Counted from the first letter of the stretch, positions 50,561 to 62,770 are shown. The stretch is DNA of 64,000 nt from Anolis sagrei (GCF_037176765.1 NC_090023.1:146140866-146204865); one strand, 5' to 3'. The notes: generated from the letters alone by a model not told the origin. Numbers and translations: made by a program.

Positions 50561-50807
50561 CAAATTAATCTTTAAAGTGTGTGAAAGTTGTAGTAAATGA
50601 AAATGGCATTTCCTTGTCTTTCCCCATCTTAAGGCTTCTGAAAGTGCATTCAAAGAACTTTAGAAAGTGGTTTCTGCCATGCAGTACCATGAATTCACAT
50701 TTGTAGTGAGTTTTGAGGGCTGTAACATATACTGTAAGCATGTTGTGGGTTTTTTCTCTTGGCTGAAAAATAAAAAGTGAGCCCTTTCTCCCTGATTCTC
50801 CCTGACT

Positions 50808-51093
50808 GCTTCTTTTTTTTTTTGAAAAAAAAAGCACCAACCCCCCCCCCAAACCCCCCCCCCCCAAATAATTGAAGAATCTGCAGAACTCTGTGCCTGC
50901 ACCGTGCCTCTGAGAGCACTTCCACACAGTCCTAAAACCCATGCTGAAGCAGGTTAAAATGACATGCTTCAGTCTGAGTTCTTGTTTATACCCACCCACC
51001 CAAATCCTGGGCTTTCTGGGGGAGGGGGTAGTGGTTACATGATTAAAATAGGGATGGCATGAAACCACCCGGAACCCCCCCCCCCCCCCCCAT
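50808..51093. repeat. Low-complexity tracts
   Basis: Poly-T/poly-A at 50812-50833, C-rich runs at 50840-50865 and a longer poly-C at 51076-51090. Likely to be length-variable. Confidence 0.85.
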
Positions 51094-51499
51094 TACCCCA
51101 TAAAGCTTACTAAAAAAGGTCCCTTGCTGTCATAAAGCTTCTCCTCATGTCCTCCTGGCACAAGAAAATGACTCCTGAGGAGTTGGGAGGGGTGAGGAGG
51201 AAAACCCCTCCTTTTTACCCTCTCCTCTCATCTTCACGCAGGGAGGGGGGCTCTCTTTCGCACCTTTGGGCTCTAGGAGTCCAAAAGATGTGAGACGACA
51301 GTAAAGACAGACCCCCAGGGTTGAGGAACTTGACTCCAGAATCAGTCCCCACAGTCAGGAAGGCCCGGATCTACTTGGGCACAAATCAAGGAAACCTTGG
51401 TTTATTTCAAATTAATTCATTTTTACTGAAGGCGTCGTTTGGATGCCTCTGCTACAAACTGAGACAGGTCCCGCATTCTGGGGTTGTCTGGATAGGCCC

Positions 51500-51632
51500 T
51501 AAGGTTGTATCTACATTATCATATATTCTAATTTCTGAATCTAAATTATCTGTTTTGAATTGAATCCAGTTCAAATCAAATAATCTGGATTCAGAAATTG
51601 GGTCATATGGCTGTGTAGATGGAGCCTAATAT
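51500..51632. mobile_element. Palindromic MITE, diverged
   Basis: AAGGTTGTATCTACATTATC pairs with GGCTGTGTAGATGGAGCCT. Inner arms CTAATTTCTGAAT and ATTCAGAAATT. Confidence 0.7.
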
Positions 51633-53278
51633 GAATTTCCCATGTTAATTAAATGTTTCTTTTTCTCACATGGCAGTAACATTTTGCAGAATGTCCCACG
51701 AATGCATACTTTTGCTTTGTTTTTTAAATTCTCAAATAGTTTTATTGCATAAATCCAAGATCATGACAAAAAGGCACAAAATGCACAAAATAGTACCCTC
51801 AGAGCAAACCAGAAACAAAAGATACCAAACAAAGGCTATCATTATGTTCACACAAAGAGCAAAACAATGTGAATTGATAATTACAGATACATTTTTTTGG
51901 GGGGGGGGAGGGTCAAGTTAGCCCTTTGGGTCTCCATGACTCTCCATGATGGCAATTTTACCTAGCTCTCCTTTTCTGATGTTTTTGCATCCAAAGCAAA
52001 AAAGGGCCACTTTTTTACATGTTACATGTTACATGTTCATTTGAGTTGCTCAGCAAAACTGAACCGTTTCAGTTTTCGTCAAGAGAGTTCTCATTTTCTT
52101 TTATTGTCAAGGGTTTCAAATATCTTTCTCTCAGGTCACTATACAACAGGCAACAGGCAATTTAACATTTAATGCACATTGTTTTCCACCTGACATTGAC
52201 TACAGTTGCATAGTCTGTTTCCCAATGGCACATTATGATAATGACCATCTAACACTGTGGTGGATAATCACTGTCTATCCCAGATTGGCAGTGGAGACTC
52301 ATATAATCCAGTTAAAAGTAGATAATCTGTGAGCAGATCCTGGGATATAGGGCAGCGTAGAAGGGGCCTTAGCTAGTTCACACAACTTCATCAGGCATTC
52401 TTTTTCGTTGGAATAACAATAGCAATAACCATGCCTACAGATTGTCCTCTTTCATAGGCTCTCTTCCATAAAGAGGTTGTGAGATGTGGTTTCTGGTAAA
52501 TGTGCTTTAAAAGTGGTGGAAAGTCATCTCCCAGTAAGGATGGACTGAAGACCACTTACTTGTGCCCACTAGACTAAACACACTGTTTTGGAAGCTGTTG
52601 CAGTAACACCTATATTTAGATGGATAGAAACTACTTTGATGGCCATCTCGTTTCACCACCACTTTGCCTTCATGTTTTAGAAAGAAATATATGGCTGTGG
52701 AAATAACTTTTTAGGTAGAAACTCTGAAGATACTTACAAAAATATTTAAAACCTTCCAAGGCTAAAAACAAAAAATATTTTTTGACAATGTGTCTTCTAG
52801 GTATATTAAGAGAGTGTGAGCAAGTGCATGGATATCAGGCTGTGCTCAAGCGGTTATTTTTTTTAGAATGAGAATTAAAATGGAAGGAGGAGGGATCAAA
52901 TACTTTTTTTAAATGGCATTTTACTGGACATATTTTCAAAGAAACAAAGCTTCTCAAATTAATTTAAAAAGAGTAAAGAAAAGAGAAAATAATATCGTGT
53001 AGTTTTTGCTTATCTGAGTAGTTGAGATTGCAATGAACTGACTGCATGCATAGCAGCTTAAAGTATAGTGAATGAAGAATGACATCTAATGGTTGATCAG
53101 GGTAATGGATTTAAGATTACTTTTGGGATTTCTTTTTCTGTTCTTTCATTAGCTTGCACTTCTTTGTCTCTTTTGGCCTTTTGACTTATTGATGGTTTGA
53201 TTTTTTTACTCACATACGATTATCTTTTTTGGATATTTGATTTCAAATGGATAAGGAATATGAGCAAAACCTTGACTC
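51633..53278. other. Intergenic DNA with a MITE remnant
   Basis: A degraded palindromic MITE is seen at 52275-52372 (ATAATCCAGTTAAAAGTAGA, GTAGAAGGGGCCTTA). The rest is AT-rich and unassigned; no gene. Confidence 0.5.
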
Positions 53279-53430
53279 AGGCCCTTCTACACAGCTCTAT
53301 AAAATCCGATTATCTGCTTTGAACTGGATTACATGGCAGTGTAGACTCAGATAATCCAGTTCAAATCATATAATGTGGATTATTTGCCTTGATATTCTGG
53401 ATTATATGGGAGTGTAGGAGGGCCCTCTTT
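53279..53430. mobile_element. Palindromic MITE, well preserved
   Basis: AGGCCCTTCTACACAGCTCT at left, GGGAGTGTAGGAGGGCCCTC at right, inner ATCTGCTTTGAACTGGATTA and AATCCAGTTCAAATCA. Confidence 0.82.
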
Positions 53431-54073
53431 AAGTACTTCTCGAAGCAATAGAGAAAATTATATTTATGCTTTAGAAAAGGCAAAAACCAGTGGTAATATA
53501 TGAGAAGTGATCATAGCAGCATTAGCAAACTTTCTGGGAAGAGAAGAAAAATATTTTGAAAGGAAGAGTGGAAGAATTTACAGAATTAATTCAAGATTCC
53601 ATATGATGTTGTTCTTCATTTTGTCTGAAAACAAACTCAAGACCAGATTTCACAATGAAGAATGAAGATTGAAGGCAAAAGGTGAAAATAATAAAAGATA
53701 CTCTGATCATAATTTTGAAGAAAAAAAGGTGAATGCATTTCTGACACAGATTGAAATAACATGAGATAACATTCAAACAGAAAAAACTTTTTTCCCACAG
53801 AAATAATAAAATAGTACAAAAAGCAATGTTTATAATCTATATTGCTAAAACTAAGCAACGGTCTTACTAGCCACTACAACATACTACAAACCTAAATCAA
53901 GCAAGCATACAAAACTAAGGCATGCGTATGTTAACATACATACATACATACTAGATATGAGTAACTGCAGAAATTATTCAGCCAACCTCACATGCCTTGT
54001 TTGTTGATCTTTACCCCTTATTATTCTACTTCCTTTGGACAGTACCATATAACCACACTTCTACTTTTAATAA
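53431..54073. other. Intergenic DNA, unassigned
   Basis: AT-rich, with a short (ACAT)n at 53935-53952. No gene or further repeat recognised. Confidence 0.45.
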
Positions 54074-54258
54074 CAGTGGTTCCCAACCTTTTTTTGACCA
54101 GGGATCACTTTGACCAGGGACCACTCTCCAACATTAATACCAAAAGGGTTACAAATCAGTTTCTGGTCAACTTTACATTCGATTTACTAGTTTGGGGTGC
54201 TGATTCAGAAAACTGCATTGGATAGACCGCATCAGCTCTAGTTTCTGATACAGAATCA
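54074..54258. mobile_element. hAT (CAGTGGTTCCCAACC) left half
   Basis: CAGTGGTTCCCAACCTTTTT, GACCAGGGACCACTCTCCAA and GCTCTAGTTTCTGATACAGA match the left part of 56804-57296. Confidence 0.78.
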
Positions 54259-54670
54259 ATAGTTGGGTATTTATGAAAGGTTTTTTTTTATACAATGAAG
54301 TTCAGAATTGTAGAAGAGGTGACAGAACAACTGCCCAAAGTTATGGGGGAAAATTTTGTTTGCCCTAAAACAAAAATCTAAGATGAGGCTTGTCAAGCCC
54401 ACAGGCTGTTACCCTTTCATTTTGGTTCATGTGGGAACCATGGACACTGGAAGGCATAGCCTTTGGGTGATTCAATGGGATCAAGAGGCTATGGGTGGGA
54501 TGCCCAGGACATCATTTCATGTCTTCTCTCAGTTTAAGGATATGGCCTAAGAAGAGAGAGAAGGAGAACTGAAGGAATAACTGGCTTCACAGATAGTGCT
54601 ACCTGGAACGATTTGGCTTCCTGGATTACGATCTCAGGTTTAATGAAGTTGGACTTCAGGCAAGGGATGG

Positions 54671-56160
54671 TGTTATAATGTATGTTTTAAATGTGTTCAT
54701 TCATGTTGGGATATGATAAGTGCAGGCCAGCTTATGTGTTGCCTGAACTGAGGTGTTGGCATAGCGACGGAACTGGCTGTTAGAATGTATTCAAGTTAGA
54801 GAAGCCAAAGGGGCGGAGCTAACTGCCACTTGTCAGGGGAGGCATTTTAAAAGAGCCAGTTTTCTTTTAGTCAGTGGACAAAAGTGGAAGTTGGGTTCTG
54901 GTGTGTGGAGAAACTGAACCCAGGGGTTTAAGTCTTCAGCCTGTGTGTTTACAGAGTCAATTGGACCTGTTTAAATTAGTAATTAGCTCGGGAGCTAAGG
55001 GAAAAAGAAACCCCAGTAGAAATCCATAACTTCAGTGGGGATAGCTGAAGGGAGAAAAAGGCAAGCTAGTGCCTTGAATTGTCAGTTAAGAAAAGAAAGA
55101 TATTTTGCAGTGAAATAAGTTTGAAACCAGTCTGGTGGAAGTAAAAGCCATATTGCAAGTTATATTGGAAACTGTTTAACTAAGTCAACTGTAACAACAT
55201 TTAAAGGAATACAGAATAACTATCAAACGTTGTGTACCTGTGAATCCTTAGATAAATATTTTCTTGATCAGTTCTTTATAATAAAGACTCATGTCCATTT
55301 ATTGAGAGGAAGATTTACCTCAGAAGAAGGCAGCTGAAGGTATTGGAAGAAAGGATTCTGGTTGAGGCAATGAGTTACTCCTTTAAAAAAGTGCCTCAAG
55401 TAAAAACATTTTAAAAGTCAAGCCTCAGCTACACACACCACCACTACTTTAGTCTCCTCATTGTTCAGGTTACACACACACACACGTGTGTGTGTCACTT
55501 GTGCATCGTGTCATTTGTGTGTCATTTGTATTTTACATGTTTGGTGAGCAGCGTTGGGATACGAGTAATACCTTAACAAAAAGAGAGATAACAAAGAGAG
55601 AAAGAAAGAGAACTAAGACTGGAAATTGAGGAAGATAAGCTGACCATGGCAGACAACAGAAAATTGCTCAAGGCCATGTCACTGAAGCATGCATGATCTT
55701 GAGGAGTATGGAAGAGGTGAGGCATGGTGTTGGCATTGGCAGCATGGTACAACCACGAAGGAGATATTGACAGTGCCATAGAGGTCGTGGCACAGGCTAT
55801 TGATGGTTATTGATGTTAATTGCTTATTGTATTATTGTGTTAATTGTCTTTTCAATGGCTGTATGATGTTTGTATTGAATTTTTTTGCTGCTACTTGTTG
55901 TTAACCGCTCTGAGTCGCCTAATTGGCTGAGAAGAGCGGTATACAAATAAAGTAAATAAATAAATAAATATTGAATGGCACCAGGAATTTCAGCTGGGGA
56001 CTCCAGATCATTTGCCTCTCATCAGGAACTCCTTTTAAAAAGTGCCTCAAGTAAAAACATTTTAAAAGTCAAGCCTCAGCTACACACACCACCACTACTT
56101 TAGTCTCCTCATTGCCCAGGTTACATACACACACACATCATTTGTTCAACGTATTTTACA
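54671..56160 (+). mobile_element. LTR retroelement fossil, mostly deleted inside, with 5-bp target duplication
   Basis: A full 5' LTR (54671-55537, TGTTATAATGTATG... to ...TATTTTACA) contains a TATA-like ATTTTAAAAG and an ATAATAAAG polyadenylation-type signal. A short internal remnant follows, holding an L2 tail, then part of a second LTR (56033-56160). GATGG stands directly before and directly after. Clearly broken and noncoding. The two LTR pieces are alike, so it is not very old. The family cannot be settled; Ty3-like is a guess. Confidence 0.8.
55795..55975 (+). mobile_element. L2 LINE 3' tail inside the LTR element
   Basis: GTTGTTAACCGCTCTGAGTC, GCTGAGAAGAGCGGTATACA and (TAAA)n to 55970, as at the end of the L2 near 47640. 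Confidence 0.82.
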
Positions 56161-56201
56161 GATGGCTTGTACCTCACAGCATTTGGCAGGAATGTTTTTG
56201 C

Positions 56202-56337
56202 TAAGGCCTCTTCTACACTGCCATATAATCCAGATTGTCAAATCAGATAATCCACATCATCTGCTTTGAACTGGATTATATGAGTCTACACTTCCATATA
56301 ATCAAGTTCAAAGCAGATAATCTGATCAGAAGGGCAT
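56202..56337. mobile_element. Palindromic MITE, diverged
   Basis: GGCCTCTTCTACACTGCCAT, CATCTGCTTTGAACTGGATT and AAGTTCAAAGCAGATAATCT. The right terminus is degraded. Confidence 0.75.
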
Positions 56338-56803
56338 TAAACTGAGCTCTCTGGGGGCAGGAGACATTAGTTATGAAGGCAGGAATTCAACAGGAGAGAA
56401 TAGCCCGACTCTTATAGAGAGAATTGGGCAAAAAGTACAAGAACTCAACAAAGAAAAGGAGAAAACATAAATAATGAGTTAGGTAAGATGCTGGAATAGA
56501 GGGCATGCTGATCAAATTTGCAGATGACATCACATTTGAAGGGATAGCTAATATTGCAGAGGACAGGATCATAATCCAAAATGACCATAACAGATTAGAT
56601 AACTTGGCCAAAACTAACAAAATGAATTCCAAAGGGAAGAATTGTACAAAACACTTAGGCAATACAAATGAAACACAGAGGTATAGGCTGAGTAAACAGT
56701 AAGTGTAGAAAAGATTTAGGAATCTTAGTAGACCACAAACTGAACATGAGTAAACAGTGTGATGCAGCAGCTCAAAAAGCCAATGCAATTCTAGGCTGCA
56801 TCA

Positions 56804-57296
56804 AGTGGTTCCCAACCTTTTTTTTGACCAGGGACCACTTGACCAGGGGCCACTTTGACCAAGGACAGCTTTGACCTGGGACCACTCTCCTACATTAGTA
56901 TCAAAAGGGTTATGAATCAGTTTTTGGTCAACTTTAGATTCGGTTTGGTTATTTGGGGGTGCTGATTCAGGAAATTGCATTGGATAGACCATGTCAGCTC
57001 TAGTTTCTGATACAGAACACATGCCAGCCAGTAGTCGCCATCTGCTTGCTCACAGAAAACCATATTTAATAATCTACAGCTAATGTAGTAGTAATATTTC
57101 ATGAGTAGTCAACCTCTACCCTCCTGACATCTCCATTGCCTCAGCACTATAAAAGGGTTTCACGAGACCAGTTGCTCTCATTGCCATGTGATTTTGAGGC
57201 AATGCATAGTAATGGTGAGGCTGGGGACCATATTTTCATTTTTGCGGACCACTGGTGGTCCATGGACTACAGGTTGGGAACCACTGGTCTAGATTA
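56804..57296. mobile_element. Nonautonomous hAT, copy B
   Basis: AGTGGTTCCCAACCTTTTTT at left and AGGTTGGGAACCACTG at right are inverted ends. Interior TTTGACCTGGGACCACTCTC and CATTTTTGCGGACCACTGG. No transposase. Confidence 0.85.
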
Positions 57297-57397
57297 AGGA
57301 AAATCCCAGTCTATTCTGCTTTGGTAAGATTGTACCTGGAATACTTTGTCCAGTTCTGCAATTCTAGGCTGCATCAAGAGGGGCATAGTGTCTAGAT

Positions 57398-58113
57398 CAG
57401 TGGTTCCCACTTTTTTTTGACGAGGAACCATTTGACCAGGGGCCACTTTGACCAAGGACAGCTTTGACCTGGGACCACTCTCCTATATTAGTATCAAAAG
57501 GATTATGAATCAGTTTTTAGATTCAGTTTAGTTATTTGGGCGTGCTGATTCAGGAAATTGCATTGGATAGACCATGTCAGTTTTAGTTTCTGATACAGAG
57601 CATATGCCATCCAGTAGTCGCCATCTGTTTGCTCACAGAAAACTGGTCTCGCGAAACCCTCTTATAGTGCTGAGGCAATGGAGATGTCAGGAGGGGAGAG
57701 GCTGACTACTAATGAAAGGTTACTACTACCACATTAGCTCTAGATCAGTGGTTCTCAACCAGGGGTCCCCAGATGTTTTTTGCCTTCAACTCCCAGAAGT
57801 CCTAACAGCTGGTAAACTGGCTGGGACTTCTGGGAGTTGTAGGCCAAAACATCTGGGGACCCCAGGTTGGGAACCATTGCTCTAGATGTTTAATAATCTA
57901 GAACTAATGTGGTAGTAGTAATCTTTCATGAGTAGTCATCCTCTCCCCTCCTGACATCTCCATTGCCTCAGCACTATAAGAGGGTTTCACGAGATCAGTT
58001 GCTCTCATTGCTGTGTGATTTTGAGGCAATGCAAAGTAATGGTGAGGCTGGGGACCATATTTTCATTTTTGCGGACCACTGGTGGTCCATGGACTACAGG
58101 TTGGGAACCACTG
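57398..58113. mobile_element. Nonautonomous hAT, copy C, with a second MITE nested inside
   Basis: Same family as copy B with CAGTGGTTCCCAC at left and GGTTGGGAACCACTG at right. The flanks GTCTAGAT and GTCTATTC are a plausible worn target duplication. 57746-57879 is inserted within it. Confidence 0.83.
57746..57879. mobile_element. 134-bp hAT MITE with exact 8-bp target duplication
   Basis: CAGTGGTTCTCAACCAGGGG at left and CCCAGGTTGGGAACCATTG at right; CTTCAACTCCCAGAAGTCC and GGACTTCTGGGAGTTG pair inside. CTCTAGAT stands at 57738-57745 and 57880-57887. Confidence 0.92.
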
Positions 58114-58215
58114 GTCTATTCTGCTTTGGTAAGATTGTACCTGGAATACTTTGTCCAGTTCTGGGCAACCAAAATGATCGAAGCTTTGGAAACAAATCCC
58201 TATGAGGAACATTAC

Positions 58216-59877
58216 CTCCAGCCATACATAGTTAAAGTCAGCATTTCCTTCTTTTGGTACTCTGGAATTTTGTGTAGCCCAAGAAGATTGGCGGAGTGGA
58301 CTTTAACTTCACACTTGGAGGCTATTTAAGGGCATCATCAGAAAGGCCAGGTGAAGTGTCCCACTTTGCCAGGTTTCACTGAGAAAGAGAGGAGCAATGG
58401 AATGAATGCATTACCCTGTGTGCAGCTCCCTCTTGGTGAAGCCTTCTCAATCAGATGGAGAAAGCATCACCCTCCCAGCAAGATCCGTGCTGACATTATT
58501 GGAGGTAGCACAACGAAGGAAGCCTCCCGTGTTCTGGGGGAATTGTACAATGATGCTTTCACCTTGGTTGGGGGACAGGCTTGCGCCAGAAGTCACACAC
58601 CATCATTTGATGTGTGGCATTGGGCTCAGTCCCCAAGAAGCACCCTAGGATGCTAAATTCCCCCTGCCTGATGAGGCCATAAGTCTGTTTTTAAAGTGAC
58701 ACAGGTCACTAGACATATAAGCTCTCTCTTCCTGGCTTGGGATGCAGGGTTGTGTAAGTGTTTGAGTTGCATCTGTCTGAGCTGCTGAGGGTGTTATGGA
58801 TGCTCTGCTTTCTTTGCAGAGCAATTCAAAGTGGTTGTGGTAAAATGTAATCAAGTGGAAAATTGCAGTGCATATAAACACATATGGCACTCAATGAACG
58901 GGCATTAGGCACAGTGACTGCAGGCAGAAAAAAATTATAAACATTTCCCAGCAAGTTCTGAATCTTTTAAAAAAACCAAATCACCAACACTAAGATATTA
59001 GCAATGTAATGGGATGATTCCGGAAGGCAGTGGGTCTTGTTTCGTAATGAGGATTCATGCAGCTTCATTGACAGGATTACTCAACCACATTCAACAAGGC
59101 TTGTCTCTGCCTGGCAGCTGCCAAGGGTTTCTGTAGTGCCAGAAAATACCTTAGGCGAGAGAAAGGGAATGGCATGGAGCTGCTAATGTTTTGAATCAAT
59201 TTGAGCAGGCCTGAGATGGCATTGAACTCTGCCACCCAAGTTCATCCTAACAAAGACATTGGTGGCCCAAAGCAAATAGGAACCTGGTCTCTGATCAAGG
59301 AGAGATGCTCAAATATTTGGGATCCAACTGTCTGCACAAACACACTATATTTCCCAACGTATTTCTTCCTTCAGTAGCAGATAATGCTTTCTTAGGGGCT
59401 TGGCTGCCAACTTTTAAGCACACAGATATTACTTCAGATTAACTCCAAGCTTTAGTTATTAAAAGGAACCATTACTTTTCTATCTTTCTGTTTGGCTGAA
59501 TCTTAAAAAAAATTGATTCACTTGTAGCATTTGAGATATTTTTGGGCTTCAGCTCCCATAAGCTGTAATTATAATGGGTGATGGTCAGATATTATGGGAG
59601 TTGTAGCCTCACCTATCTGGTGAATTGCAGGTCTTCTGCTTATCCTCTAGACCAGAGCTTCTTTTCCACTTGTGACCTTTCTCCAGCTGAGAAATTATTA
59701 TCTATATAGGAATATGAAATAGATATAGAAATCCAATATTAATTTATAATAAACCATAAATTTATCTTAAAACAATTATTGAGTATATAATTTACCATTA
59801 CAGATTAAAGCAAATCTGCATACTAATGAGATTACTATGCTTGTTTATTTTTTACATGAAATTAAATTTTTGCAGAA
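58216..59877. other. Repeat-poor block, candidate conserved noncoding DNA near 58900-59350
   Basis: No transposon recognised, except a possible hAT-like palindrome at 59530-59620 (TTCAGCTCCCATAAGC / TTATGGGAGTTGTAGC). 58900-59350 is complex, balanced in composition and noncoding. No gene is supported. Confidence 0.4.
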
Positions 59878-59879
59878 TA

Positions 59880-61697
59880 CAGTGGAATCTCTACTTAAGA
59901 GTGTCCCAACTTAAGAGCATTTTGAGTTAAGAGCTGATGCTCAGCCCAGATTTCACATTGACTTAAGAGGAGTGTTAGCTCGGGAGTTCAGGGCTCTCGG
60001 GCTTCAAGGGAGCAGCCTTCATGCTTTGTGCTCTTGTCTGCTTTGGGAGATTGCTGTCTGCTTTATTCTTGTCCACATTGAGGAACTTTGTGTAAATGGA
60101 TTATCTGTGGTTTTAATTCTGGTATGTTTGGCTTCATGAAGAGAGACAGCAAGAGAGGAAAAGAGGCTGGAATGAGTACAGTATGAAGAAAATGATGCTT
60201 CCGCCTCATCACTTTGTGCTTCCTTGCCATAACTTTGTGCTTCTACCATTTTAAAGTTGGTTTTTCTTTTTTGTGTTCCATGTGAATGCCCATTTATATA
60301 AGGGTTGAATGAAAAGTAATGCCTCCACCTTCATAAGTCCTCAACAGATGGCAGTACTGGTATGCGGCAGGTACTGGCTTGTTCAGTAGACTCTCCTCTA
60401 CAGTTCCATTTTGTTGGGAAGCCTTAGCATTGAATGGTTGTGTTGTTAAAGTGCAAAGTATGCGCAGATGATTGGTCAGTGTGACTTAAGCAATGTGCAG
60501 TGATTGAATTCTTGATAGCAGAAGGTGTCACCCCAAAGGAGATTCATCAGTGAATGCAAGCTGTTTATGGTGATTGTGTTGATGTGAGTACTGTGTGTCA
60601 ATGGGCGAGTAACTTTAAACATGTTGAGATGGGAACAGTGGCAACAGTATTCTGGGATGCAGATTGAACTGTTGTGTTGTTAAGTGCAAAGTATGGAACC
60701 CTGCGCAGACGGTTGGTCAATGTGACTTAAGCAATGTGCAGTCATTGAATTCTTGACAGCAGAAGGTGTCACCCCAGGAACTCCTCTCGCATTACAAGAA
60801 TGAAGGTGATGCCTTTTCTCCATTCAATTGTGTCAGGAAACGAAATGTGGGTACACCATTACGACCCGGAGGCGAAGCGTCAGTCTATAGAATATTGACA
60901 CAAAGACTCGCCCCAGAAAAAGAAATCCAAGACACAGTCCTCAGCTGGAAAAATCATGGCAACAGTGTTCTGGGATGCACCTGGTGTTATCCATGTTGAT
61001 TTCCTTGAATGTGGATCAACAATAAATTCAGAGCATTACATCACAATGCTGCAAACTTTGAAACAATGGTTAACAAGGGTCCGGAAGGAAAAGGGAAATG
61101 TTTTCCAGACCACACACTTCACATACCACTACAGCAGAACTTCAGAGATTAGATCTCACCACCGTACGGCATCTTCCATACAGTCTAGATTTTGCACCGC
61201 CTGACTTCCATCTGTTCCCAATAATGAAAGAAGTTTTGTGGGGATATCATTATGCTTCTGATGAAGACGTTGAGAGAACTGTGTGACGCTGATTGCGGAA
61301 ACAGAGTGTCGACTTCTTCCGTGAAGGCTTCAGAAAACTTGTTCATTGTTGGTAGAAATGTATCCAATTGTCTGGTGATTATGTGGAAAAGTAAATAGTG
61401 GTAGTTAAAGAGCACATTCTAAGGATTATTTCTGCATTTGATTTATTAAAATATTCCCATCCAAACCCAAGTAACGAAGGTGGAGGCATTACTTTTCATT
61501 TAAGCCTCATGCAATATTTATTATTTTTAAAGTACATTTTCTTATTTTAAAAATGTAACAAAAATGGAGGGGGGAGGTTTGGGGGCCAGAACGGATTAAT
61601 AGCATCTTAATGCATTTCAATGGGAACATTCACTTTGAGATGAGAGTGTGTTAAGTTAAGAGCGCAGTCATTAAACTATTAAATCAATGTATCACTG
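59880..61697. mobile_element. Tigger-like transposon hosting a mariner
   Basis: CAGTGGAATCTCTACTTAAG at left and, reversed, CAGTGATACATTGATTTAAT at right. TA lies on both sides (59878-59879, 61698-61699). Subterminal AACTTAAGAGCATTTTGAGT and TTAAGTTAAGAGCGCAGTC are partners. Own transposase not seen. The mariner occupies 60299-61509. Confidence 0.8.
60299..61509 (+). mobile_element. Mariner transposon, rearranged transposase pseudogene
   Basis: Inverted ends AGGGTTGAATGAAAAGTAAT and ATTACTTTTCATTTAAGCCT. Transposase pieces include HHYDPEAKRQSIEY, ATVFWDAPGVIHVDFLECGS (first catalytic Asp), TINSEHYITMLQTLKQWLTR and, in another frame, AELQRLDLTTVRHLPYSLDF with PPDFHLFPIMKEVLWGYHY (third Asp region). 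Stops and frameshifts occur. About 100 bp of the N-terminal region stands twice (60436-60536 and 60669-60774). Inactive. Confidence 0.9.
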
Positions 61698-61699
61698 TA

Positions 61700-62770
61700 T
61701 TTGATACTGCAGACCATAGAGAATCTTCAGTATTTTCAGAGTTGATCACTGTTTTATAGTTTCACTGCTGAGAATCCCACTTCACATAAACACATCGTAA
61801 AAAACAATGGATATCTGTTCAAGGCCATTTCAGAAATTGTTGGAAATTCTGTTCTAATCTCAAGACAAAATTCGTTTAATTATTTTTTTAAGGGAACGTA
61901 CATTTTAAACCTGAGTCGTTTGATCATTAGGCAAATTCTTGGAAGTTGACTGACTTTTTAAAAATTTCAATTGAGTATGGTTTTAAGAACTCTCACTTAG
62001 TTGTTTTAAAATCAAAATGTGAAATGAAGTTTTTTTGAAACTTAAAAGATGGCCACCAAGCAAAACCAGCATTTGTAAAGTTTGATAAGCAAGGCGGACC
62101 AATTTCCCCCCTTTTGAGAAATCTTTCCTCTGGAGAGTTCACTGGTCACACTGTACTTATTGTTGCTAACAGATTTGTGCAAGGTCTAGGTGGCAGTGTT
62201 CAGAAAGTTTGCCCAGGAAGAACCTCATTCTGTTCCAATGCTTCTGCAGAAGGACTTGTGAGGAAAGACAAATGGAAAGGAGGCGTCCAAAACAAGAAGC
62301 CAAAGCACACTGTGAGGTCAAATGGTCCTAGGAGAGCAGCAAAGTGCCCTCCTCCCAAATCTGCTCTGCTATTGTTGCCAAACTTTTTGAGATCTCCACA
62401 TTCAAGGGTCATGATCCCAAATGGAATCATAACCCACAGTGTAAGAAGCTTTGCTTTTTGGACAAGAGGGAATGTATTACTCCTCCTCTGCTGTGTATCC
62501 ATTGCATGTATCCATTGCATGCAAAGGCCAGCAAGGATAGATTTTAAACGTAGAAGTCATGGCTCTTCACATATGCATTGGTCCTTCTGCCAAGCACCTG
62601 AATGGTTATGAGAAGAGAAGCCAACTGGCAACCAGAGGACTTGCTGTGTCCAAGAAGGAATGTTTGCATACAAATGTGGGTAATAAACCAACATAAATAA
62701 AGTCTGTGCATTCACAAAAGAACGGAGTCCACCCCTTGGCTGATGACTTGATTTTCTAATCTACATTCCA
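61700..62770. other. Intergenic DNA with a possible decayed coding remnant
   Basis: A 165-codon frame at 62114-62611 and a second frame at 62344-62547 (WNHNPQCKKLCFLDKRE, with several Cys and His) overlap here. Neither matches a family I can name. This may be an old processed pseudogene or chance. TATCCATTGCATG stands twice near 62497. Confidence 0.3.

Larger units (their letters stand above)
56486..58215 (+). mobile_element. CR1 LINE with nested hAT copies and an internal duplication
   Basis: The CR1 frame starts at the palm (LIKFADDITFEGIANIAEDR) and goes on to [18 protein letters not shown] and the [16 protein letters not shown] region. Two large hAT copies (56804-57296, 57398-58113) follow. 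The CR1 stretch CAATTCTAGGCTGCATCAA occurs at 56786 and again at 57359, and GTCTATTCTGCTTTGGTAAG at 57312 and 58114. A CR1 segment is therefore duplicated. Confidence 0.8.

Noticed and set aside
50565-51068. 167-codon minus-strand frame
   Set aside because: It runs through poly-G/poly-A tracts and has no recognisable domain; treated as chance.
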